A stretch of DNA of 31,248 nucleotides from Desulfobacterales bacterium. GTDB lineage: Bacteria; Desulfobacterota; Desulfobacteria; Desulfobacterales; UBA11574. Below the pieces are notes generated by a model. It was not told where the DNA came from and did not search any database. It worked only from the letters and a program-made list of their open reading frames with translations. Below, piece after piece: positions 24,531 through 31,248 of the stretch. Position numbers and translations under genes: made by a program. The stretch's first letter is position 1. Every line of letters begins with the position of its first letter. The stretch lies in assembly GCA_012974475.1 (NCBI GenBank), contig JAAXQD010000038.1, positions 1-31,248 on the forward strand, given 5' to 3'.

Positions 24531-24732
24531 GAAACCTTTGCAAAACGCCCCTTTTTGCCCAATTTCTGCGTTAGGCTCAAATTGTGCACGAAGTGAAGCT
24601 TTAGCTTTATCCTCGAAATACTCTATGGTTTCCTGTGGTTAAAATTTTCGCCTTCCTTGAACTTGAACCCCGGTTAAATAATAAATACGAATTTAACTGG
24701 GCAGGCAAAAATGAACATTTTTCAAAGGTCTC
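24531..24732. mobile_element. MITE-like element, copy 2 (202 bp) with 6-bp target duplication
   Basis: Same ends and core as 8832-8973, with about 60 extra internal bases. The left end is gaaacctttgcaaaacgccc and the right end is gaacatttttcaaaggtctc, forming a terminal inverted repeat. The perfect direct repeat caacct at 24525-24530 and 24733-24738 is the target duplication. The extra DNA includes a hairpin (GTTAAAT 24673-24679 / ATTTAAC 24691-24697). The element lies between the deoxyhypusine-synthase-like gene and the fmdB promoter, and it now encodes the former's last 13 residues and stop codon. Confidence 0.88.
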
Positions 24733-25589
24733 CAACCTGCTTTTGTTGGTGCGCCATACGGTCTATCCAAAAAACGGAAAAGGACCACCGGCATAACCCC
24801 TCGTTCGAGATGATGCCCCAGGTTCCGTGTCAGCGTAACCGCTTTTAAGAAGACTTCCGGCAAAATCACCGCAGATCCCACATTCAGGTAAACCCCTCCT
24901 TCGAGTGTGCCGATGACGGACGCAAACGTGCGAAAATCTCTGTGGGTCGCTTCCCCTGCTGCATTGGCATCAAAACCGGGGTGCATATGAAGGATATCCG
25001 TGCCAAATGCGACATGGACCGTAACCGGTATGCCGAGGCGTGCACCCGAAGCGAGAATACTGTGTCCTGAATAGAGGAGTCCCTTTTCAATGATGGCAGA
25101 ACCGATGGTTTCGCCGAGCCCTGCGGATTTTTCTCCGGCGAGAGAGATGGCGTCGCATAAAAAAGCGCCGGTCTCGTGGGCCATTCCAAAGGTGCCGTCT
25201 CCGAGGGACGCCGAAACATCTTCGGATGTCTGCCCTGCCATGGCCAGCTCGAGGTCATGAATAATACCGGCGCCGTTCATTGCGACGGCCGTGATAATAC
25301 CGCGTTCCATCAGGTCGATAACAATGGGGGTTAGACCCACTTTAATGACATGGGCTCCCATGGCAAAGACGATGGTTTTTTCTTTCTGAAAGGCGTCAGC
25401 AATGGCAGAAATGACGGTCTTGAGATGGCTTCCGGCGAGTATGTCGGGAAGACGGTCAAGAAATTCCTTGAAACGGGCGCCTTTTTGCCATGTTTTCCCG
25501 AAATCCGTTGTGGATACTTTGCTCTTTCGTTGTGAAAGAGGGTATGTTTTCACCCGGCTCAAATCTATCGGCTTAAACTTTTGCGGCAT
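24693..25589 (-). CDS. Deoxyhypusine-synthase-like protein with a MITE-derived C-terminus
   Basis: A 298-residue protein resembling the NAD-binding fold of deoxyhypusine synthase and its bacterial relatives. The segment KTIVFAMGAHVIKVGLTPIV, then GIITAVAMNGAGIIHDLELA, then SGHSILASGARLGIPVTVHVAFGTDILHMHP follow the order of that family. Bacteria generally do not make hypusine, and bacterial members are thought to act on polyamines or other amines, so no reaction is assigned. The last native residues are PTKAG. The following WRPLKNVHFCLPS and the TAA are encoded inside MITE copy 2. Joining the sequence across the target duplication restores GGT TGA, so the ancestral protein ended at residue 285. 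Confidence 0.7.
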   Translation of the reverse strand: MPQKFKPIDLSRVKTYPLSQRKSKVSTTDFGKTWQKGARFKEFLDRLPDILAGSHLKTVISAIADAFQKEKTIVFAMGAHVIKVGLTPIVIDLMERGIITAVAMNGAGIIHDLELAMAGQTSEDVSASLGDGTFGMAHETGAFLCDAISLAGEKSAGLGETIGSAIIEKGLLYSGHSILASGARLGIPVTVHVAFGTDILHMHPGFDANAAGEATHRDFRTFASVIGTLEGGVYLNVGSAVILPEVFLKAVTLTRNLGHHLERGVMPVVLFRFLDRPYGAPTKAGWRPLKNVHFCLPS

Positions 25590-25755
25590 AACGTTCTCTA
25601 ACCTTATGATTTTGTGATAATTCAGCTTGTTTCAAAAAACTAAACGGTTATGTGATTTCCTTTTTTATGATTTCCAGTACTTCGCCCGCTTGTGGGAGTA
25701 AGGCTAAAATCCCCTCTATAGAAGGCGGCGGGGAGCTTCATTCGAATTTTTGTTG

Positions 25756-26340
25756 TTAAGGGTCACTGAATTTTTCCGGAAACAAAATCCGGTCCACAAG
25801 GTCGCACAATATATGACCCAATGTGATATGGGTTTCCTGGATTCTTGCCGTTGTATCTGATTCCACGGCGAACACAAGATCGGAGCATGCCGCTATCTCG
25901 CCGCCGCGACCGGTCAATCCGATGGTGAACATTCCGATATTTTTTGCTGTCTGTATGGCGTTGACGACATTTTTAGAACTCCCGCTGGTACTGATCCCCA
26001 CGGCAATATCGTTTTTTCTTCCCAGGGCCGCAATCTGTTTGGAGAAGATTTCGTCAAAGTGATAATCATTCCCGATGCTGGTTATAATGGAGGTGTCGGT
26101 GGTGAGTGCCAGCGCTGCAAGGGGGGGGCGTTCAATCTGAAACCGGTTAACAAATTCGGCGGCAATATGCTGGGCATCCGCAGCACTCCCGCCGTTACCG
26201 AAAATCAGGATTTTGTGACCGGATACAATGCCCGATGCGAGGATATCCGCCCCTCTTTCGATGAGATCGACGTTATTTTTAATAAATCGGTCTTTGACGT
26301 TGATGCTGTCTTGAAGTATGTCAAGAATGATCTTTTTCAT
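25756..26340 (-). CDS. gmhA: Phosphoheptose (sedoheptulose-7-phosphate) isomerase
   Basis: A 194-residue SIS-domain enzyme making D-glycero-D-manno-heptose 7-phosphate for lipopolysaccharide inner core. The signature ILIFGNGGSAADAQHIAAEFVNRF near residues 44-67 contains the metal/active-site His and Glu. STSGSSKNVVNA is the sugar-phosphate loop, and the C-terminal QETHITLGHILCDLVD provides further metal ligands. Full length. No other heptose gene is in the window, which points to a Gram-negative cell whose LPS genes are scattered. Confidence 0.94.
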   Translation of the reverse strand: MKKIILDILQDSINVKDRFIKNNVDLIERGADILASGIVSGHKILIFGNGGSAADAQHIAAEFVNRFQIERPPLAALALTTDTSIITSIGNDYHFDEIFSKQIAALGRKNDIAVGISTSGSSKNVVNAIQTAKNIGMFTIGLTGRGGEIAACSDLVFAVESDTTARIQETHITLGHILCDLVDRILFPEKFSDP

Positions 26341-26409
26341 GGTTTAACCGACCCTGTCTTTTGAAAATCATAATACATGGTGGATGATATAAAACCCCTG
26401 TCCTCGGTA

Positions 26410-27747
26410 TTAATTGTCCAGCATCAATCGTTTAATTTTTTCGATCATATCTCCGGAGTCGTGGCCCAGATCATGGGCTTTTTGGAACTGCTCCAGTGCG
26501 TCTTCAAGTTGATTCCTTTTGAGATATAGGTTGCCAAGTCTGTGCCTGAACAGACCGTTTTCAGGTGCAATGTCGATGCTTTGCTGACATAAAGTGGTTG
26601 TAATTTCAGGATTTTCGCCCAAAAGATCAAACAGGTAGCCGAGCGTCGACAGTGATTCGGCGTCGTTGGGGTTTTGCCGGATGGCTTTTTTATATGCCGA
26701 AATCGCATCGTCTGTCATATTCATGGCGTTGAAACATTCACCCAGGCAACGAAAAGCCGGGCCTGACTCCGAATTGAGCGTTACGGCTTTTTCAAGGAAA
26801 ATTTTTGCTTTTTCCGGTTTTTCCATTTTCAGATAAACGTTTCCGGTTTGAAACGTAATTTCAAAGATATCGTCTTCTTTCTCACCGGCTTCGAGAAAGT
26901 ATTGGAGTGCCTTTTCGGTATCGCCGGTCAACATGTTGATCAGCCCCAAGTTGTATAAGGCCATGACTTCGTTCGGGTCGAGCCGGGCGGCTTCCTGGAA
27001 TTCTATCAGTGCATTGTCATAATCGCTCAAAATGCCGTAACATACCCCGAGACTGTTATGGACGTTGACATTCGACGGATCCAGCAGAAGGGCTGTCTTG
27101 AACTCTTGGATAGCTCCGTCTATGTCTCCATTCTGATAGCGGATGTCTCCGCTGATATTTAAGCTCACCGCATCAAATGACACGGTACTGCCGGGTCCGA
27201 AAAAGGCGGCGTGATCGAGCGCTTTGCCGGCGTGATCGAGGATTTTATCTTTATCAAAACTAAGGGTGGGGTATGAGGCAATGCCGATGGAGACCGTCTC
27301 ATTTCTAATTTCTGCCAGGCTGTCGTTTATCTTGTTTGCAAGTTCCACAGGGGGCGTCTCGTTTTTTTCAGAAAAGAAACAGCCGAACCGTCCCGGGTCG
27401 AGCTGTCCCCAAATTCCATTTTCACGCCGGCATATTGCATCGATGACATGGGCCACATCGATCCATAGATCGATCCCGGAGTCACCGGCTGTTTCGGCGT
27501 TGTGCCTGAGGTTGTCGATCTTGATGACCATGGCTTCGAACTGTGTCGAAGATTCGAGTTGCGCCATGGCGTAATCCATGAAGTTCTTTTGTGCAAGAAT
27601 GTCCGGGAACGCATTTGAAATTCTGTCCGACGCCACCGAAGATAGGGCTTGGGTCGCATCTTTTTTCGGCTTGGCATCGGTTTTGTAAAAAAGAAACTCC
27701 TTGCTGGAAGAGCGGTTGTGAAACAATTCTGTTTTTTTGTGTGTCAT
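26410..27747 (-). CDS. Degenerate GGDEF domain plus TPR repeats
   Basis: A 445-residue cytoplasmic protein. Residues about 50-185 keep the GGDEF fold: FEAMVIKIDNLRHNAE (the DxxxH/N position), then where GG(D/E)EF should stand WGQLDPGRFGCFF, then TVSIGIASYP and KALDHAAFFGPGSTVSF. The catalytic motif is lost, so it should not make cyclic di-GMP but could bind a nucleotide or partner. Residues about 195-440 form at least six tetratricopeptide repeats, a protein-binding scaffold. It starts two bases after the selA stop codon, so the two are translationally coupled, which is an unusual partner for selA. Confidence 0.82.
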   Translation of the reverse strand: MTHKKTELFHNRSSSKEFLFYKTDAKPKKDATQALSSVASDRISNAFPDILAQKNFMDYAMAQLESSTQFEAMVIKIDNLRHNAETAGDSGIDLWIDVAHVIDAICRRENGIWGQLDPGRFGCFFSEKNETPPVELANKINDSLAEIRNETVSIGIASYPTLSFDKDKILDHAGKALDHAAFFGPGSTVSFDAVSLNISGDIRYQNGDIDGAIQEFKTALLLDPSNVNVHNSLGVCYGILSDYDNALIEFQEAARLDPNEVMALYNLGLINMLTGDTEKALQYFLEAGEKEDDIFEITFQTGNVYLKMEKPEKAKIFLEKAVTLNSESGPAFRCLGECFNAMNMTDDAISAYKKAIRQNPNDAESLSTLGYLFDLLGENPEITTTLCQQSIDIAPENGLFRHRLGNLYLKRNQLEDALEQFQKAHDLGHDSGDMIEKIKRLMLDN

Positions 27748-27749
27748 GA

Positions 27750-29171
27750 TCAGGCCTTTTTCAGCATGTGTTCAACAGCATGTTTGATGATCGGCAGTTC
27801 GTCATCGAGTAGGGTTCTGAGATCCATGATAAAAAGATCTTCTTCGATCCTTCCAATGATGGGGAGTTCATGGTTCCGCATCTGTTCTTCCACCGCATTG
27901 GCAGAGATTCCCCGGACATTTAAGCCCACACCTTTGCTGGGGAGCGTTAAAAGCGGGAGAGAACCGCCGCCGGGTCTCGAGGAGGTATCGATGAGATCTA
28001 CAGACAATCGGGTGTCGCTGATATTTTCGAGCATCTTGGCAAGGGTTTTTGCTTTTGATTCAATATGCGCCAAAGAAAGGGTCAACATGCGCAGTGTCGG
28101 AATGGAATCCATTTCCCTGTCTATGTTCCTGTAATGCCGCAAGGTGCTTTCGAGTGCTGCAAGGGTAAGTTTGTCGATACGAAGTGCCCGGTTGATGGGA
28201 TTTTCCTTGATTTTCATAAGGAGGTCATTTTTTCCTACCATGATGCCTGCCTGGGGTCCGCCAAGGAGCTTGTCTCCACTGAACGTGATAATGTCTGCGC
28301 CGGCTTTGACGGACTCCTGAACCGTGGGTTCCTTTAACAGACCGTACTTTGAAAGATCTACAAAGGTTCCGCTGCCAAGATCTTCCATCACCGGGATCTT
28401 ATATTTTGCGCCCAGAGCCACCAGCGCTTCAAGGGAGACTTCGGCAGTAAAGCCGACGACACTGTAATTGCTTTTGTGGACTTTTAAGAGAAGGGCGGTA
28501 TCGTGCTCGATGGCATTTTCATAGTCTTTAAGGTGCGTACGGTTTGTGGTCCCCACCTCCCTCAATATCCCGCCGCTTTTGGCCATGACATCGGGGATCC
28601 TGAATGATCCCCCGATTTCCACCAGTTCTCCCCTGGAAACAATAACCTTTTTATCTTTGGCGAGGGTTTCTAAAGATAGAAAGACGGCGCCGGCATTGTT
28701 GTTGACCACCATGGCCGCTTCAGCGCCGCTTATTTCACACAGAATATTTTCAACAATACTGTATCTGGAACCTCGCATCCCTTTTGATAGATCGAATTCC
28801 AAATTGGAATATCCGGATGCAATGGCCAGAAGGTTCTGCACCGCATCGTCAGAAAGCAACGATCGGCCGAGGTTGGTATGTACCACAACGCCTGTGGCGT
28901 TGATGACCCGGGTAAGCATCGGCGCCATGGCGATTTTGACTCTGTTTTTGATCTTGTTAAGGAGGTTGGCGTCCGACAGGTCGGCCTCCGTGAGATCCTG
29001 TTGGTCCTCTATGATCGTCATCCGAAAATTTTCAACAACAGAGCGGATGGAGCGGACCAGAACAGATTTTGGAACATTGTCAAACAAAGAATCTGTCTTT
29101 GCCAGCTCGAGGATGTAATCCACTGCGGGAAGCATTCGCAAAAAGGTCTGCTGTTTTCCTGATAGGTTCAT
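27750..29171 (-). CDS. selA: L-seryl-tRNA(Sec) selenium transferase
   Basis: A 473-residue fold-type I PLP enzyme that converts Ser-tRNA(Sec) to Sec-tRNA(Sec) using selenophosphate. Marks are NATGVVVHTNLGRSLLS, the PLP Lys in FSGDKLLGGPQAGIMVG near residue 301, NPINRALRIDKLTLAALE and RPGGGSLPLLTLPS. Its presence shows that the organism makes selenoproteins. I found no selB, tRNA-Sec or selenoprotein gene in this window, so these lie elsewhere. Confidence 0.96.
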   Translation of the reverse strand: MNLSGKQQTFLRMLPAVDYILELAKTDSLFDNVPKSVLVRSIRSVVENFRMTIIEDQQDLTEADLSDANLLNKIKNRVKIAMAPMLTRVINATGVVVHTNLGRSLLSDDAVQNLLAIASGYSNLEFDLSKGMRGSRYSIVENILCEISGAEAAMVVNNNAGAVFLSLETLAKDKKVIVSRGELVEIGGSFRIPDVMAKSGGILREVGTTNRTHLKDYENAIEHDTALLLKVHKSNYSVVGFTAEVSLEALVALGAKYKIPVMEDLGSGTFVDLSKYGLLKEPTVQESVKAGADIITFSGDKLLGGPQAGIMVGKNDLLMKIKENPINRALRIDKLTLAALESTLRHYRNIDREMDSIPTLRMLTLSLAHIESKAKTLAKMLENISDTRLSVDLIDTSSRPGGGSLPLLTLPSKGVGLNVRGISANAVEEQMRNHELPIIGRIEEDLFIMDLRTLLDDELPIIKHAVEHMLKKA

Positions 29172-29453
29172 TTTTTCCCCAAAGACGGTTTCGAATTTGT
29201 CGTGAAGGATTTATCCTTAGTATTAAGAATACGTTTCATAACATTTTAAAGTCAGTAATTTCAATAGATTTATTAAAAATGTGAAGGCTGGTTGTAAAAA
29301 TTGCTTTATGGATGGACAATTATACGCTATGTGGTTTTTAAGCAGCAAATTCCGCGTATTTTTATACCGTGTTTGCTTGCCCTGACCCAGGCGGATCCGG
29401 ATTGACCGTTCAAAGAGAATATTTAATGTTGTCGACGGAGAAAAGGAGTTAAT
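29172..29453. other. Intergenic region between divergent selA and the lipid kinase gene
   Basis: This 282-base AT-rich stretch must contain both divergent promoters. On the plus strand TTGACC (29402-29407) with TAATGT 16 bases on (29424-29429) is a modest candidate for the kinase gene. I could not single out the selA promoter. No ORF or hairpin stands out. Confidence 0.4.
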
Positions 29454-30377
29454 TTGCCGAGGATCGCCTTTATCGTCAATCCCCATGCCGGAAGCGGCTC
29501 AACGGGATCGAACTGGCCGATGATCGAAGCGCTTGCCAGAGATCGGCTGGGCCCTTTTGAGGTGTATATGACCCGAGGGCCTGGAGATGCGGTCACGCTT
29601 GTAAAAAATGCCGTTGCCCAAAAGGTCAGGCTTCTCGTCTGCGTGGGAGGAGACGGTACCCTGAACGAGGTCGTTAACGGTATTATGATGCATGAAGCAT
29701 CCGCGAGGTCCGAGTTGGCACTGGGTTTTATCCCCAATGGGACAGGCTGCGATTTCATCAGAAGCGTTTCAATACCCCAAGACCCCGAACAGGCTGTCGA
29801 TCTGATTGCTGCCGGCACCGTCCGCACCATCGATTTGGGCCTGCTGTTTTTTCGAGATGACGATGGTCATGAACGTCGTCGATATTTCCATAATATAACG
29901 AGTTTCGGTCTGGGCGGTGAAGTCGCCCGGCGGGTCAACAGGACGACCAAAGCGTTAGGCCCGTTTATTTCATTTATGTGGGCAACGCTCATTTCTATTT
30001 TTTTATATGGAAAGAAGAAGATACGGATCCGCGTCGATGAACGTTTTGAACAGGAATTACGGGTTTGGAACGTAGCGGTTGCAAACGGACAGTATCATGG
30101 CGGTGGAATGTGGGTCGCCCCGGGTGCATCGGTCTGTGACGGGCGTTTGAATGTTACGGTCATTGGGGATTTGACAATTCCTGAAATTTTTTTAAATCTT
30201 CCGAAATTGTATAACGGCAAAATAAACGATATTGACAAAGTCACGACTCTGGCCGGTAAAAAAGTAGAAGCATTATCAAGCCAGCAGGTACTTCTCGATG
30301 TTGACGGGGAGCAGCCCGGCATGCTGCCGATTGTCATTGGCATCGTGCCCGATGTTTTGAAAATCATTACAGGTTGA
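29454..30377 (+). CDS. Diacylglycerol-kinase-like lipid kinase (YegS/DagK family)
   Basis: A 307-residue lipid kinase of the diacylglycerol/sphingosine kinase catalytic family. The N-terminus IAFIVNPHAGSGSTG holds the phosphate-binding start, CVGGDGTLNEVVNGI near residues 64-77 is the nucleotide-binding GGDGT motif, and GFIPNGTGCDFIRS follows. The C-terminal part has the beta-sandwich VDGEQPGMLPI typical of the family. It probably phosphorylates diacylglycerol or a related lipid at the membrane. The start is TTG 29454 with aaaaggag five to six bases upstream. pyrF follows after nine bases. Confidence 0.9.
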   Translation: MPRIAFIVNPHAGSGSTGSNWPMIEALARDRLGPFEVYMTRGPGDAVTLVKNAVAQKVRLLVCVGGDGTLNEVVNGIMMHEASARSELALGFIPNGTGCDFIRSVSIPQDPEQAVDLIAAGTVRTIDLGLLFFRDDDGHERRRYFHNITSFGLGGEVARRVNRTTKALGPFISFMWATLISIFLYGKKKIRIRVDERFEQELRVWNVAVANGQYHGGGMWVAPGASVCDGRLNVTVIGDLTIPEIFLNLPKLYNGKINDIDKVTTLAGKKVEALSSQQVLLDVDGEQPGMLPIVIGIVPDVLKIITG

Positions 30378-30386
30378 TATTTAAAG

Positions 30387-31106
30387 ATGAAACACGCAAA
30401 AGATTACATCGTTTTTCCCCTGGACGTTCCGTCGGTAAAGACCGCCCAACACTATGTGGAACTGCTTTCGGAATCGGTGGGAATGTTCAAGGTCGGTCTG
30501 GAGCTTTTTATCCGATCAGGCTCTGGAATCATCGATTTTATAAAAGCTTCCGGGACCGCCGAAGTGTTTTTGGATCTGAAACTTCATGATATTCCGGCAA
30601 CGGTTTTTCGTGCCATGGAGAGCATCGCGGATTTAGGTGTTGCGTTTGCAACGGTTCATTGCGGCGAGACTCCCAGGATGCTCGAAGCTGCGGTTGAAGG
30701 GGCCAAAGGGCGGGTCGGCATTCTTGGGGTTACGGTTTTAACCAGTGTCGCAAGTGAAGATATTAAAGCCTCCGGGTTCAGGGATATGTTTTATGATGAC
30801 ATGGGTCGGCTGGTGGCAAAAAGGGCGGCCATGGCCAAAGCGGCCGGCTGCACCGGCATCGTCTGTTCGGGGCTCGAAGTAAAAATTATTAAAGAACGCT
30901 TTGGGCGCGACTTTATTGCGGTGACCCCGGGGATACGACCCGAATGGGATGTGACGGGAAAACATGACCAGCGGCGAATAACAACACCGGCCCGGGCGGT
31001 TTCAGATGGATCCGATTATCTTGTGATCGGCCGTCCCATCAGAGATGCAACGGACCCAAAGGCGGCGGCGGTTCGAATTGCCCATGAGATTGAAACCGTA
31101 ATTTAA
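30387..31106 (+). CDS. pyrF: Orotidine 5'-phosphate decarboxylase
   Basis: A 239-residue TIM-barrel enzyme catalysing the last step of UMP synthesis. The catalytic Asp-Lys-Asp array is in VFLDLKLHDIPATV near residues 60-72. YIVFPLDVPSVKTAQ at the N-terminus, FVAVTPGIRP-like FIAVTPGIRPEWD near 174, and the phosphate-binding YLVIGRPIRDA complete the family pattern. It is probably cotranscribed with the lipid kinase gene, although their pathways are unrelated. Confidence 0.96.
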   Translation: MKHAKDYIVFPLDVPSVKTAQHYVELLSESVGMFKVGLELFIRSGSGIIDFIKASGTAEVFLDLKLHDIPATVFRAMESIADLGVAFATVHCGETPRMLEAAVEGAKGRVGILGVTVLTSVASEDIKASGFRDMFYDDMGRLVAKRAAMAKAAGCTGIVCSGLEVKIIKERFGRDFIAVTPGIRPEWDVTGKHDQRRITTPARAVSDGSDYLVIGRPIRDATDPKAAAVRIAHEIETVI

Positions 31107-31204
31107 TTTGGATGGGTTTTTCGCCCGGACCTTGCGTCTCTGGAATACGAGTTGACCGATTTGGGACCCCCTTTCAGCCTGTTGCGGGGGCGTTCATTTC
31201 AGCC

Positions 31205-31236
31205 ATGGTCAAACCGTTGGATGGTCAAACCGTTGA
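31205..31236. repeat. Two-unit tandem repeat of 16 bp
   Basis: atggtcaaaccgttgg (31205-31220) is followed directly by atggtcaaaccgttga (31221-31236), identical at 15 of 16 positions. It lies at the right edge of the window, after pyrF, in non-coding sequence. More units may lie beyond the end. Confidence 0.7.
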
Positions 31237-31248
31237 TTCGGAAAATAT

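Noticed and set aside
29172..29453. tRNA-Sec gene next to selA
   Set aside because: No cloverleaf-like sequence with a long variable arm or a TCA anticodon context could be found here or elsewhere in the window.
1..31248. CRISPR array or prophage
   Set aside because: No regularly spaced repeats; the only tandem repeat has two units. No integrase, capsid or transposase genes are present.

Overview
The window most likely comes from a sulfate-reducing deltaproteobacterium of the Desulfobacterota (Desulfobacterales type). This is inferred from gene content: indolepyruvate:ferredoxin oxidoreductase next to an arylacetate-CoA ligase and a Liv-type ABC transporter, a CobA-HemD fusion, SelA, and glucosyl-3-phosphoglycerate synthase. 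There is no rRNA, tRNA, CRISPR array, phage or transposase gene. Two short non-coding mobile elements (MITE-like) are present.

Layout. Plus strand 1-8200: a long imperfect palindrome; a translationally coupled pair of dynamin-like GTPases; an EamA transporter; a transglutaminase-like protein; a hairpin-rich intergenic stretch; TrmO; a class IV PLP aminotransferase; and a DUF4286 protein. Plus strand 8260-18290: an ACT-domain protein with its own near-consensus promoter, MITE copy 1, then a Trp-rich leader peptide with a transcription attenuator, followed by iorA-iorB-paaK-livG-livF-livK-livH-livM and a terminator. Minus strand 29170-18290 (read leftwards): selA, a degenerate GGDEF-TPR protein, gmhA, a deoxyhypusine-synthase-like gene, MITE copy 2, fmdB-hemC-cobA/hemD, an M20-like pseudo-peptidase, gpgS, and moaA. 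Plus strand 29450-31110: a diacylglycerol-kinase-like lipid kinase and pyrF.

Main discovery. Upstream of iorAB lies a 13-codon leader ORF, MKFKLWCWWWHRL, with four Trp codons. A chain of mutually exclusive pairings that I could trace by hand (1:2, 2:3, 3:4, 4:5, 5:6) ends in an intrinsic terminator. The predicted logic is read-through during Trp starvation. That suggests the IOR / aryl-CoA ligase / ABC transporter operon serves aromatic amino acid supply (aryl-acid salvage by reductive carboxylation) and not only degradation. The neighbouring ACT-domain regulator and aminotransferase fit this reading. The direction of the pathway is inference.

Second discovery. Two related MITE-like elements (142 and 202 bp) have terminal inverted repeats and 5-6 bp target duplications. 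Both sit exactly at the stop codon of a gene. In copy 2 the ancestral TGA can be reconstructed: the insertion replaced it and appended 13 residues to the deoxyhypusine-synthase-like protein. The duplicated target also keeps the -35 box of the fmdB-hem operon intact.
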